Assembly (NCBI GenBank): GCA_009699575.1
Contig: WLNY01000002.1
Coordinates: forward strand, 1-64,000
Length of the DNA: 64,000 bases
Direction: 5' to 3'
Source: Actinomycetota bacterium
Lineage (GTDB): Bacteria; Actinomycetota; Actinomycetes; Nanopelagicales; Nanopelagicaceae
Below the pieces are notes generated by a model. That model was not told where the DNA came from. It was given only the letters and a program-made list of their open reading frames with translations, and searched no databases. Position 1 is the stretch's first letter. The number at the start of each line of letters is the position of its first letter. The position numbers were made by a program, and so were the translations under genes. Shown here piece after piece: positions 1 through 7,405 of this stretch.

Positions 1-608
1 GATACTTTTGCAATCGAATTCGCGCGATCGCGGATTCCGCCAGCGGTTTTTAGAGCTAGGAAAACTGCTCCATGTGTGTAGAAGACCGAGAGAGTAACAA
101 GACCGCCGAGAAGAGCGTAGGGGTTGAGTAAGTTGAAGAAACCGCCAACATATTCAATGGATCCAGAGCTTGCCTTCTCCAATGGAACGCCTTTGACGAT
201 ATTTGCAAATGCCACACCCCAGAGCAAAGCTGGCAAAGCGCTAGTAATAATGATTGCCACATCCCAACGCTGTCTCCACTGCGCTTTTCCATACTTGCTC
301 CGATATTCAAAAGCTACGCCTCGAATAATAAGTGACACGAGAATGAGAAATAGTGGCAAATAAAACCCGCTAAATAATGTTGCATACCATTCTGGAAATG
401 CTGCAAATGTGGCGCCCCCGGCAACAAGCAACCACACTTCATTTCCATCCCACAGTGGTCCAAGTGTTGTGAGGACTGCGCGTCGATCTGCTTCATTACG
501 AGAAACAGATGGAAGCAACATTCCGACGCCGAAATCGAATCCTTCAAGAACGAAATACCCAATCCATAGGACGGCGATCAGTAGAAACCAAGTCGTTTGA
601 AAAGTCAT
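1..608 (-). CDS. cydB: Cytochrome bd ubiquinol oxidase subunit II (partial, C-terminus beyond window edge)
   Basis: The reading frame opens at an ATG (608-606) and runs off the left edge, giving 202 complete codons. Subunit II is the structural partner of CydA in the membrane quinol oxidase that reduces oxygen to water. The visible protein has the family motifs GFDFGVG (residues 23-29) and GPLWDGNEVWL (50-60), with several hydrophobic segments, as expected for an inner-membrane subunit. Its start lies 14 bases downstream of the cydA stop, so both genes are almost certainly one transcript. A purine-rich stretch (AGGAGAGG) lies just before the start. The missing part is the C-terminal portion (family length about 340 residues). 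Assignment is firm. Confidence 0.95.
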   Translation of the reverse strand, partial: MTFQTTWFLLIAVLWIGYFVLEGFDFGVGMLLPSVSRNEADRRAVLTTLGPLWDGNEVWLLVAGGATFAAFPEWYATLFSGFYLPLFLILVSLIIRGVAFEYRSKYGKAQWRQRWDVAIIITSALPALLWGVAFANIVKGVPLEKASSGSIEYVGGFFNLLNPYALLGGLVTLSVFYTHGAVFLALKTAGGIRDRANSIAKV

Positions 609-622
609 TTATCTCACCTCTC

Positions 623-2026
623 CTAGTAAGCCATCGCTAGTGGTTTTTCGTCAGACCCACCGAGTTGTGGATCTAAATAGTCGAGTTCTTCTGAAGGACC
701 ATTTTTAATCACCTTCAAGGTAAGTCCAATTTCAATCACCGCAAGGACCCCATATAAAGCGGTAAATGCAATCATCGTAAAGAGAACAGCCCCTGCCGAA
801 ACAACCTGACTCACTCCATCAGAAGTCTTAATGAGTCCAAATACAGCCCAAGGTTGGCGTGCAGTTTCAGTAAAAATCCAGCCAAATGAATTTGCAAGAA
901 GTGGCATGAAGGGTAGAGAAATCATCGCTGGCAAGAACCACTTGCCGTGTGGAGTGCCACCGCGACGCATTTGCCACAGTGCCAGAAGGGCAAAGAGGAA
1001 CGCTATTCCACCGAATCCGATCATGAATCTAAAAGACCAGTATGCAAGAGGAATATTCGGGGTGTAATCGCCAGCGCCAAATTGCTTGTCGTACGTGGCT
1101 TCTAAATCATTGACTCCTTCAACGACCCCATCAACATTTCCTGTTGACATAAAGGAAAGTACCGATGGGATATCGATTTGAAATACTGAGCGTGATCCAT
1201 CGAGAGTTCCGATGGTGAGGAGTGAGAACGGAGCTGAACCAGTTGTGTCATACAAAGCTTCGGCTGCTGCCATTTTCATTGGTTGCTGCTCAGTCATGAT
1301 TCGTGCTGTGTAATCACCGGTAATTGTGATGACTACGAAGCTGAGCACCATAGTAATTAAGCCCAACTTGAGTGTTGGGCGCGCCATTTCAATATCCTTT
1401 TTCTTGATAATCAACCAAGCAGAAATTCCTGCAATAAATGCCGCGCCAGTGAATACGGCTGAAGGAATCGTATGGAAGAAAGTGGCAAGGGCGGTTCGCT
1501 GCGTGAGCACTTCAAAAATATTTGTGAGTTCTGCTCGATTTTTTTCAACATTAATTGTGTAGCCCACCGGGTGTTGCATCCACGCATTCGCAGCGAGAAT
1601 AAAATAAGCGGAGAGCAGAGTTCCTGTTGCTGCCAGCCAAATGGAAGCTAGGTGAATCTTCTTTGGAAGGCGGTCCCACCCAAAAATCCAGAGCCCCAAG
1701 AATGTGCTCTCTAGGAAGAAGGCCAGTAATCCCTCCATAGCCAGAGGAGCACCAAATACATCGCCAACGAATCGGCTATATGAAGACCAGTTCATTCCAA
1801 ATTGGAATTCTTGGACAATGCCAGTAACAACTCCAATCGCGAAGTTGATGAGAAAGAGTTTGCCGAAAAATTTCGTCGCCCGTAAGTACTTCAACCGTCC
1901 AGTGCGAAACCAAGCTGTCTGTAAGCCTGCGACAAGAAAGCCCATTCCGATAGTGATAGGGACAAAGAGGAAGTGATACACAGTCACGATGGCGAATTGC
2001 CACCTTGCTAGATCTAATGAGTTCAT
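623..2026 (-). CDS. cydA: Cytochrome bd ubiquinol oxidase subunit I
   Basis: 467 residues, in the short-Q-loop size class of CydA. The protein opens with the conserved first helix carrying a haem-ligand histidine (His18, in VYHFLF). It has a second histidine in FFHTIPSAVFTG near residue 190 and the Q-loop signature TARQPW in the C-terminal third, where the classical form is GRQPW. It is the quinol-oxidising, haem-binding subunit of a high-affinity, non-proton-pumping terminal oxidase, and lets cells respire at low oxygen. It is first gene of a cydAB operon transcribed leftward. Its promoter must lie in the 238-bp gap shared with the divergent rpmB, which holds an unusual inverted repeat at 2133-2164. 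Other actinobacteria I recall have recG-side genes next to rpmB, so this position may be a rearrangement. Confidence 0.96.
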   Translation of the reverse strand: MNSLDLARWQFAIVTVYHFLFVPITIGMGFLVAGLQTAWFRTGRLKYLRATKFFGKLFLINFAIGVVTGIVQEFQFGMNWSSYSRFVGDVFGAPLAMEGLLAFFLESTFLGLWIFGWDRLPKKIHLASIWLAATGTLLSAYFILAANAWMQHPVGYTINVEKNRAELTNIFEVLTQRTALATFFHTIPSAVFTGAAFIAGISAWLIIKKKDIEMARPTLKLGLITMVLSFVVITITGDYTARIMTEQQPMKMAAAEALYDTTGSAPFSLLTIGTLDGSRSVFQIDIPSVLSFMSTGNVDGVVEGVNDLEATYDKQFGAGDYTPNIPLAYWSFRFMIGFGGIAFLFALLALWQMRRGGTPHGKWFLPAMISLPFMPLLANSFGWIFTETARQPWAVFGLIKTSDGVSQVVSAGAVLFTMIAFTALYGVLAVIEIGLTLKVIKNGPSEELDYLDPQLGGSDEKPLAMAY

Positions 2027-2132
2027 GGAATATCTTCCGTTTCTGAGTCTCTCTCTACTGACTCACTAGATATTCTCTGCTCCTTCTCAACTCAATACTT
2101 TGCTTTGGGTGTGTGGCGACCCCCACATGGGA

Positions 2133-2164
2133 TGCTGGCACGCTCATTGCCCTCGGTGCCAGCA
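2133..2164. repeat. Perfect 9-bp inverted repeat, 14-nt spacer, between cydA and rpmB
   Basis: TGCTGGCAC (2133-2141) is mirrored by GTGCCAGCA (2156-2164). The repeat sits in the 238-bp divergent intergenic region, about 107 bp upstream of the cydA start and about 100 bp upstream of the rpmB start. It could be an operator for either gene or a hairpin in a transcript. The arms resemble the CTGGCAC core seen in some actinobacterial CIRCE elements, but the spacing (14 rather than 13 between the cores) and the inner bases do not fit HrcA well. No T-tract follows, so a terminator is unlikely. The rest of the gap holds only a small hairpin (GGCGTA/TACGCC, 2183-2198) followed by GGAGG. Confidence 0.5.
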
Positions 2165-2264
2165 CTCAAAGTTTTGCCAATTGGCGTATCTCTACGCCTA
2201 GGAGGTAACCTGTCCCCTTGTTCATGAGGCTCGAATGGGCCAGAGAATTTATAAGGAGTTCACC

Positions 2265-2450
2265 GTGGCAGCAACATGCGATGTCTGTGGCAAGGGCCCA
2301 AGCTTTGGCAACAACGTTTCACACTCACAGGTCAAGACACGTCGCCGCTGGAATCCAAATATCCAACGCGTTCGTACTCTCGTAGGTGGAACACCTAAGC
2401 GTCAAAACGTGTGCACCTCGTGCCTCAAGGCTGGCAAAGTTACCCGTTAA
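2265..2450 (+). CDS. rpmB: 50S ribosomal protein L28, zinc-binding (C+) form
   Basis: 61 residues. The start is GTG at 2265: an AAGGAG (2253-2258) lies 6 nt upstream, and the protein then begins [17 protein letters not shown], the canonical L28 N-terminus. An in-frame codon at 2235 would add ten non-conserved residues and is rejected. Two CxxC pairs (CDVC near residue 5 and CTSC near 51) mark the zinc-ribbon version, often paired in actinobacteria with a cysteine-free paralogue used under zinc starvation. No paralogue is visible here. The gene is monocistronic on the plus strand, with its own terminator immediately downstream. Confidence 0.95.
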   Translation: MAATCDVCGKGPSFGNNVSHSQVKTRRRWNPNIQRVRTLVGGTPKRQNVCTSCLKAGKVTR

Positions 2451-2458
2451 TTTTTTTC

Positions 2459-3385
2459 TTATGTGAAATGGCGCCAGGTATCTGGCGCTTTTTTCATTCC
2501 CAGAATATGTAATCCGATTCCTTCTTCTATCTCTCCGACGTGTAGCCCTTCTAGATTTTTTCCAGTCGCCATAAACACATGGTCTTCGCCACCACCGAGA
2601 ATCCAGTCCCACACATCAAGACTCATCTCAGATGCCAGTTCAATGAGTGGCTCGAAATCCTGATGGTTTTCAAAGAGAGTTCGATCTAGGCGAAATGCGC
2701 ATTGCGAGGCATGAGCCATCTGCTCGCCTTGTGTCATCAGGGAATCACTTATGTCGCACATTGAAGTGGCGCTTCTAAAATTGTGAGCCCTTTCAACATC
2801 TAGAAGTGGCGATCGAAATTTTTCCAGCGCAATCTTTGCAGTAGGTGGCAATGTACTTACATTTGCCCCTCTTTGTAGAATTGATAATCCCGCAGCGGAC
2901 CATCCTGGAAGAGAAGATAAATATATTTTCTCAAAAGCAGATGCTCCACTTCGCCTAATAGGTGTGAGAACTGATCCAAGAGCAGTCATTGCAATTGTGA
3001 TGTTCGAGCTTCTCGCTAGGTCGCCTCCCACTACGCTCGCTCCAACACGATCGGCCTCATGCGTTATTCCACGTGCCAGTTCGAGAATCCATTCCATCGA
3101 CTCATCTCCAGTAAGAGAGAGAGCAAGAATTAAATGCGTGGGGTCGGCGCCCATCGCATAAATATCAGCCAGATTGGCAACAGTTATTTTTCTACCTATG
3201 TCATACGCGCTAGACCAATCAAGGCGAAAATGAACGTCTTGAACAGCCATATCCGTGGTTACAACGACATTGCCCAGCGGAGCGACAACAGCAGCGTCGT
3301 CACCAATTCCGACGAGCACTCGAACATCAGGGGTAGCAAAAACTGAGGAAAGCGCCCGGATAACCTCGGCTTCGTTGAAGTTCAT
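2459..3385 (-). CDS. thiL: Thiamine-monophosphate kinase
   Basis: 308 residues, normal for the family. ThiL phosphorylates thiamine monophosphate to thiamine diphosphate, the last step of cofactor synthesis. It shows the AIR-synthase-like fold signatures: GDDAAV (28-33), a TTDM/VHFR segment near 43-54, and NLADIYAMGA near 90. ATG start at 3385. It is convergent with rpmB, and its last eight or so codons double as that gene's terminator. In related actinobacteria thiL also sits beside rpmB and a stand-alone Lrp-type domain, as here. No TPP riboswitch is visible upstream, in the 148-bp gap to the divergent Lrp-like gene. Confidence 0.93.
   Translation of the reverse strand: MNFNEAEVIRALSSVFATPDVRVLVGIGDDAAVVAPLGNVVVTTDMAVQDVHFRLDWSSAYDIGRKITVANLADIYAMGADPTHLILALSLTGDESMEWILELARGITHEADRVGASVVGGDLARSSNITIAMTALGSVLTPIRRSGASAFEKIYLSSLPGWSAAGLSILQRGANVSTLPPTAKIALEKFRSPLLDVERAHNFRSATSMCDISDSLMTQGEQMAHASQCAFRLDRTLFENHQDFEPLIELASEMSLDVWDWILGGGEDHVFMATGKNLEGLHVGEIEEGIGLHILGMKKAPDTWRHFT
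2471..2494 (+). terminator. Intrinsic terminator of rpmB
   Basis: GCGCCAG (2471-2477), loop GTAT, CTGGCGC (2482-2488), then six T (2489-2494). The hairpin begins 20 nt after the rpmB stop and lies wholly inside the 3' end of the convergent thiL coding sequence, whose stop is at 2459-2461. Confidence 0.85.
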
Positions 3386-3533
3386 ACGGGTAAGACTATC
3401 CCGACTTAAAAGAGCCCGATATAACTAGTGGTGAGAGTGCCATCCCATGCGCTAGCGTCTGCAATGAAGTACCAGTATCGACATCGAAGTCTGCTGATAC
3501 GCGTTAACAAAAAGATTTTCTAAGGGGAACGTC

Positions 3534-3770
3534 ATGACAGTACAGGCCTACATTTTAATCCAAACCGAAGTCGGTAAGGCTTCAAGCGTTGCTCACTCAG
3601 TATCTGCAATACCGGGTGTGACTTTAGCCGAAGGAGTAACAGGACCGTACGATGTAATCATGAGGGCTGAAGCTCCAAGCATGGAGGAATTTGGCCGAGT
3701 GATCTTGTCTAAAGTCCAGGCAGTTGCAGGTATTACTCGTACTCTTACCTGTCCAGTAACTTCATATTAA
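3534..3770 (+). CDS. Stand-alone Lrp/AsnC ligand-binding (RAM) domain protein
   Basis: 78 residues, starting at an ATG preceded by AAGGGG six bases upstream. The whole protein matches the regulation-of-amino-acid-metabolism (RAM) domain of Lrp/AsnC regulators: a beta-alpha-beta fold with the glycine-rich GPYDV turn and a C-terminal TLTCPVTSY strand. It has no DNA-binding helix-turn-helix. Such small proteins assemble into rings and may bind amino acids or modulate full-length Lrp proteins, but the function of this conserved actinobacterial version is not known. It is divergent from thiL and convergent with ddl, whose stop is only 9 bp away. Confidence 0.82.
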   Translation: MTVQAYILIQTEVGKASSVAHSVSAIPGVTLAEGVTGPYDVIMRAEAPSMEEFGRVILSKVQAVAGITRTLTCPVTSY

Positions 3771-3779
3771 TAAAACTAT

Positions 3780-4847
3780 TTAGTTTCCAAGGACACCGTT
3801 ATTACGCAGGAAGGCTGTGTTGATTAATTCATCAACAACTCTCTTGTAATCCATGCCACTGGCTGCCCACATTTTAGGAAAAACTGAAGTGGGGGTAAAT
3901 CCAGGCATCGTATTGAGTTCGTTGATAATTATTTTGCCATCGTCGGCTAGAAAGAAATCAACCCGTGCCAATCCTGAACAACCCAAAGATTTAAATGCTG
4001 AGATTGCTTGAGATCTGATTTCTTCAGAAACAGCGGAATCAATAGGAGCCGGCAACTCAATGCTCGTTGCTCCGTCTAGATATTTAGATTCAAAATCATA
4101 GAATTCAAATTTGCTATCAAAATGAACTTGCCCGAGGACAGACGCCTCGGGAGAGCCGGCGATTTCAAGTACAGCGCATTCGATTTCGCGACCTGCTATT
4201 GCCTTTTCGACCAATGCTTTGGGATCAAAACTGTGAGCCACGGCAATGGCATCGGCAAAGTCTTCTGATCGCTTTACTTTCGTTGTGCCTCGGCTTGATC
4301 CTCCGCGTGCAGGTTTGACGAAGATTGGATATCCAAGCTCTTGAGCAAGCCCTGAAAATAGATCCTTGTTATCCATCCACTCATTTGATTTCACAACAAA
4401 TCCTGGCGTTACATTCATCCCATGTGCAGCAAAGATTGCCTTTGCAAAAGACTTATCCATGGCGACAGCTGATGCCAAGATTCCATTTCCCACAAATGCA
4501 ATATCGGCCATAACGCACAGTCCTTGAATACTCCCATCTTCACCATAGGGACCATGGAGCACGGGAAAAATTAAGTCAATATTTAAATCTTTTCCAGCGA
4601 CGCACAGTCCATGAATGTCAGCTACCACAGACGGTGCGTCATCGGGCACTTCTGGAAGCACTCCTCCGGCGATGACCAACGGAAAGTCGCTGGAAACGTT
4701 GACCCAGTTACCCTCACGGGTAATGCCGATAAGAATTGGGTTGTACTTGTTAGTATCAATTGCACTGAGAATTCCCGCGGCCGAAATACATGAAATTTCG
4801 TGCTCGCTACTTCTTCCACCAAAAACTATTGCAACATTTTTCTTCAT
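3780..4847 (-). CDS. ddl: D-alanine--D-alanine ligase
   Basis: 355 residues. This ATP-grasp enzyme joins two D-alanines for the peptidoglycan stem peptide. The N-terminus carries the GGRSSEHEIS signature. The central ATP-grasp loop includes KPARGGSSRG, and the C-terminal metal-binding segment reads INELNTMPGFTPTS, whose Tyr/Phe/Ser region fits a D-Ala rather than D-lactate ligase. It overlaps gpsA by 4 bp (ATGA), so translation is probably coupled in the plsC-gpsA-ddl operon. No fusion or truncation is seen. Confidence 0.95.
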   Translation of the reverse strand: MKKNVAIVFGGRSSEHEISCISAAGILSAIDTNKYNPILIGITREGNWVNVSSDFPLVIAGGVLPEVPDDAPSVVADIHGLCVAGKDLNIDLIFPVLHGPYGEDGSIQGLCVMADIAFVGNGILASAVAMDKSFAKAIFAAHGMNVTPGFVVKSNEWMDNKDLFSGLAQELGYPIFVKPARGGSSRGTTKVKRSEDFADAIAVAHSFDPKALVEKAIAGREIECAVLEIAGSPEASVLGQVHFDSKFEFYDFESKYLDGATSIELPAPIDSAVSEEIRSQAISAFKSLGCSGLARVDFFLADDGKIIINELNTMPGFTPTSVFPKMWAASGMDYKRVVDELINTAFLRNNGVLGN

Positions 4848-5845
4848 TTGATGAAATTTTCAGCCATCGTTGAAATTGTCATCAACCGATCAAGTGCGGC
4901 AAGCGGAGTTATCGTTCCGTGGACAACATCGGCAACAGCCTCAATCACAGGAACCTCCACTCCAACACGGTGCGCCAACTCGAGGGCTGCACTAGATGAG
5001 GCTACGCCTTCGACTGTTTTTGCTACATTCATACGCGCATATTCCATGGAACCACTGCGACCCAATGCCTCTCCGAAGGTTCGATTTCGCGAAAGTGGAG
5101 ATCCGGCACTAGCAACAAGATCCCCCATCCCTGCTAAACCTGCAACGCTCAGGGGATCTGCGCCATGGGCTGCTGCCAGACGAGCAACTTCATTGAGGCC
5201 TCGAGTAATGAGCATAGCTTGGGTGTTCTCTCCAAGATCCATACCAATTGCCATGCCGACTGCTAACACGATGACGCTTTTAATCGCACCTGCTAACTCA
5301 CATCCGACAAGGTCTATAGATGTGTAGACACGGTAATACTGAGTTGAAAAAAGTTCTTGAACTGTTACAGCAATATCGTGCGTATGGGCAGCAGCTACCG
5401 CGCCAGCTGGCTGGCGAAGCGCTAGTTCAGAAGCGAGATTAGGGCCGGTGATAACTGCGATGTTTTGTGTTTCTAAAACTTCCTCAATAATTTCGCTCAT
5501 TCGCATATCAGTGGTTACTTCAATGCCTTTAAGCGTGCTGATAATGAGTGCATCTAGCGGTATCAAAGGCTTCCAGGCTCTGAGAACTTCTCGCAAAGAT
5601 TGAGCAGGGATAGCAAGTACGTATGTTTTTGAATGCGCTAGGGCCTGATTGATATCAGTAGTTGCAAGTAATGTTTCAGGAAGTTCAATTCCGCCTAGAT
5701 AGTGTGTATTCGTGTGCGAAGAATTAATTTCATTAACAACCTGTGAGCTTCTTCCCCAAATCACGACGTCGTTTCCTGCATCGCACAGTACCTGCGCCAA
5801 CGTAGTTCCCCATGCACCTGCACCTAGGACGGTTATTTTCTTCAT
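4844..5845 (-). CDS. gpsA: NAD(P)H-dependent glycerol-3-phosphate dehydrogenase
   Basis: 333 residues. GpsA reduces dihydroxyacetone phosphate to sn-glycerol-3-phosphate, the backbone for phospholipids. The N-terminal Rossmann motif is VLGAGAWGTTLA (6-17), and the substrate-binding region holds GAIKSVIVLAVG with the catalytic lysine near residue 190. Upstream it overlaps the acyltransferase gene by 4 bp (ATGA), and downstream it overlaps ddl in the same way. The pairing with an acyltransferase puts G3P supply and acylation in one transcript. Confidence 0.95.
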   Translation of the reverse strand: MKKITVLGAGAWGTTLAQVLCDAGNDVVIWGRSSQVVNEINSSHTNTHYLGGIELPETLLATTDINQALAHSKTYVLAIPAQSLREVLRAWKPLIPLDALIISTLKGIEVTTDMRMSEIIEEVLETQNIAVITGPNLASELALRQPAGAVAAAHTHDIAVTVQELFSTQYYRVYTSIDLVGCELAGAIKSVIVLAVGMAIGMDLGENTQAMLITRGLNEVARLAAAHGADPLSVAGLAGMGDLVASAGSPLSRNRTFGEALGRSGSMEYARMNVAKTVEGVASSSAALELAHRVGVEVPVIEAVADVVHGTITPLAALDRLMTISTMAENFIK

Positions 5846-6615
5846 GATTGACTCTTCCTCTTGAAATTTCCTGTTCGCGGTAAATCGGAAGTGTGAGGAT
5901 CAAAAATGTTCGCTGGTCGTTTCTCTCCGCGAATCTCCTCCAACATGGAAGTGAGAACACCCATTGCATAGGCAGTTGCTTGGGTCAGTGCCTCTGGGTC
6001 GTTCTCTTTTCCAAACCAAGGCGAGAAATCTAGGGGCGGCCCAGCATGTAGGTGAATAATTGTACGAGGGAAAATTTTTATCTTCTTTGAATATGTCGGC
6101 ATGACATCTTGGGAACCCCACTGTGCAATTGGAATTACAGGGGCTCGCGTAATTATTGCCAGTCGAGCAAGGCCAGTTTTTGCAACCATTGGCCAACCAT
6201 CAGGATCTCTGGTGAGAGTTCCCTCGGGGTAGACGCCAAACATATGACCGACTCTAAGAACTGCAAGAGCGTTATCTAACGCTTTGCTTGCATCGGGACT
6301 CTCTCGTGACACAGGAATTTGCCCGGCACCGAGAAGTATCTTTCCCACAAATGGAACTTTAAAAATTGACTCTTTTCCGAGAAACCTCGGTGCTCGACCA
6401 TTCTTATATAGAAACTGCGCGAAGACCAAGACATCGAGATACGAGAGATGATTTGAAATAACAATCACGGGACCTGTGGCTGGAATATTTTTTGCTCCTT
6501 GCCAATCTCTGCGCGTGATCAGGTTAAGAATTGGGATGAGAATCGAAGCGCAGATTTTAAATGTGGCATTCGTGCCGAGGGGTTTACCACGTGGTGGATC
6601 GTAGGCCGGCAACAT
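5842..6615 (-). CDS. plsC: 1-acyl-sn-glycerol-3-phosphate acyltransferase (PlsC family)
   Basis: 257 residues from the chosen ATG at 6615. The acyltransferase motifs are NHLSYLD (55-61) with the catalytic His-Asp pair, and YPEGTLTRDPDG further on. These place it in the LPLAT/PlsC family that acylates lysophosphatidic acid at the membrane. The frame stays open to a TTG at 6654, but that codon lies in the centre of the hup terminator hairpin (6641-6668), so the later ATG is preferred. Neither candidate has a good ribosome-binding site. The 4-bp overlap with gpsA supports a shared operon for phosphatidic acid synthesis. Substrate specificity within the family cannot be read from sequence. Confidence 0.85.
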   Translation of the reverse strand: MLPAYDPPRGKPLGTNATFKICASILIPILNLITRRDWQGAKNIPATGPVIVISNHLSYLDVLVFAQFLYKNGRAPRFLGKESIFKVPFVGKILLGAGQIPVSRESPDASKALDNALAVLRVGHMFGVYPEGTLTRDPDGWPMVAKTGLARLAIITRAPVIPIAQWGSQDVMPTYSKKIKIFPRTIIHLHAGPPLDFSPWFGKENDPEALTQATAYAMGVLTSMLEEIRGEKRPANIFDPHTSDLPRTGNFKRKSQS

Positions 6616-6640
6616 AAGCGTAATCGTAGCGAGCAAAGCA

Positions 6641-6668
6641 AACGGGGCCAGCAATTGCTGACCCCGTT
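6641..6668 (-). terminator. Hairpin terminator after hup
   Basis: AACGGGGCCAGCAA (6641-6654) faces TTGCTGACCCCGTT (6655-6668): 14-bp arms with one G-T type mismatch and no loop bases. It begins 27 bp past the hup stop in the direction of transcription and is followed on the minus strand by the T-rich TTTGCTTTGC. It also covers the farthest upstream possible start of plsC. Confidence 0.7.
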
Positions 6669-6694
6669 CGCGAATTAAAAAGGAAAAAGTTGAA

Positions 6695-7177
6695 TTACTT
6701 CTTCTTTGCCTTCTTGACGACCTTCTTAGCGGCCTTCTTTGGAGCTACCTTCTTGACGACCTTCTTAGCGGCCTTCTTTGGAGCAGCTTTCTTTGCTACC
6801 TTCTTGACGACCTTCTTAGCGGCCTTCTTTGGAGCAGCTTTCTTAACAACAGCCTTCACAACTGGCTTTGGTTCTGGCTTAGGTGCTGGTCCGAGCTTGC
6901 GCTCACCAGAGATGACATCTTTTAATCCCTTTGCAGGAAGAAAACGTGCCTTCTTTGAAGCCTTGATCTTGATTGTTTCGCCAGTAAATGGGTTACGACC
7001 CATGCGTGCTTTGCGATCAACCTTCTTAAACTTACCGAAATCGTTAATCATGACATCTTCACCCTTTGACATGGTACGAGTGATTGTGTCGAAAACGATA
7101 TCTACAGCGCGAGCTGCTTCTTTCTTGCTGTCGTTGAAGTGTGGGGCCAACGCGGCAATGAATTGGGCCTTATTCAT
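6695..7177 (-). CDS. hup: HU-family nucleoid protein with long lysine/alanine-rich tail
   Basis: 160 residues. Residues 1 to about 92 form a complete HU domain starting MNKAQFIAALAP, with the DNA-arm segment RMGRNPFTGE. The remainder is a basic tail built of KKAAPKKAAKKVVKK-type units, like mycobacterial HupB/Hlp and Streptomyces HupS. It should bind and compact DNA, the tail adding non-specific affinity. The start is the ATG at 7177 preceded by GGGGA; the TTG one codon earlier is not needed. The tail is encoded by near-identical DNA repeats (6711-6835). Single gene with its own promoter, an 18-bp leader palindrome and a strong terminator. Confidence 0.95.
   Translation of the reverse strand: MNKAQFIAALAPHFNDSKKEAARAVDIVFDTITRTMSKGEDVMINDFGKFKKVDRKARMGRNPFTGETIKIKASKKARFLPAKGLKDVISGERKLGPAPKPEPKPVVKAVVKKAAPKKAAKKVVKKVAKKAAPKKAAKKVVKKVAPKKAAKKVVKKAKKK
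6711..6835 (-). repeat. Three near-identical 35-bp repeats encoding the HU lysine-rich tail
   Basis: The same 35-bp unit occurs at 6711-6745, 6750-6784 and 6801-6835. The spacings of 39 and 51 bp are both multiples of three, so gain or loss of units keeps the frame. It encodes the KKAAKKVVKK modules of the HU tail. The DNA identity exceeds what the amino acid repeat requires, which suggests recent duplication or gene conversion. Confidence 0.85.
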
Positions 7178-7205
7178 CAAAATCCCCTTAGTTTTACGCT
7201 GAAAA

Positions 7206-7223
7206 GTTAGGCAATTGCCTAAC
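7206..7223. promoter_or_regulatory. 18-bp perfect palindrome in the hup leader
   Basis: GTTAGGCAATTGCCTAAC is fully self-complementary. It lies 29 bp upstream of the hup start, just downstream of the candidate -10 element. It could be a repressor operator at the transcription start or a 5'-UTR hairpin controlling HU translation. It does not match an operator I recognise. Confidence 0.55.
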
Positions 7224-7232
7224 GCGTATAAA

Positions 7233-7261
7233 ACTGTACTTGCTAGTTACTCTCTAACCAA
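7233..7261 (-). promoter_or_regulatory. Candidate sigma-A-type promoter of hup
   Basis: On the minus strand, TTGGTT (7261-7256), a 17-bp spacer and TACAGT (7238-7233) form a good -35/-10 pair. Transcription would start near 7226, immediately before the 18-bp palindrome. Confidence 0.5.
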
Positions 7262-7330
7262 AGTACATGCAGGCGTGTCGCACTTTTAATTTTCTTTTAT
7301 TACGTAAAAAAATATCACTTTTTACGCATA

Positions 7331-7361
7331 AAAAACCCTCAATCGTATATTGAGGGTTTTT
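7331..7361. terminator. Bidirectional terminator after leuCD
   Basis: AAAAA + CCCTCAAT (7336-7343), loop CGTAT, ATTGAGGG (7349-7356) + TTTTT. The symmetrical A/T tracts allow function in either direction. It lies 45 bp past the leuD stop and separates the leuCD operon from the hup promoter. Confidence 0.9.
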
Positions 7362-7405
7362 ACTTCACATGATAGATGTGAAAATTTATGCGTGAAAAAG
7401 GGTAT

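Noticed and set aside
2136..2150. Sigma-54-like promoter TGGCACG-N4-TTGC
   Set aside because: Actinobacteria lack RpoN as far as is known, no enhancer-binding protein is nearby, and the bases are part of the inverted repeat.
3773..3786. AAACTA/TAGTTT hairpin between the Lrp-like gene and ddl
   Set aside because: Only six A/T-rich pairs with a two-base loop and no T-tract; too weak for a terminator.
4800..5327. Plus-strand frame of 175 codons opposite ddl/gpsA
   Set aside because: Shadow of gpsA and ddl; composition and lack of family resemblance argue against coding.
6690..7202. Plus-strand frame of 170 codons rich in Phe/Ala/Thr
   Set aside because: It is the antisense of the repetitive HU tail.
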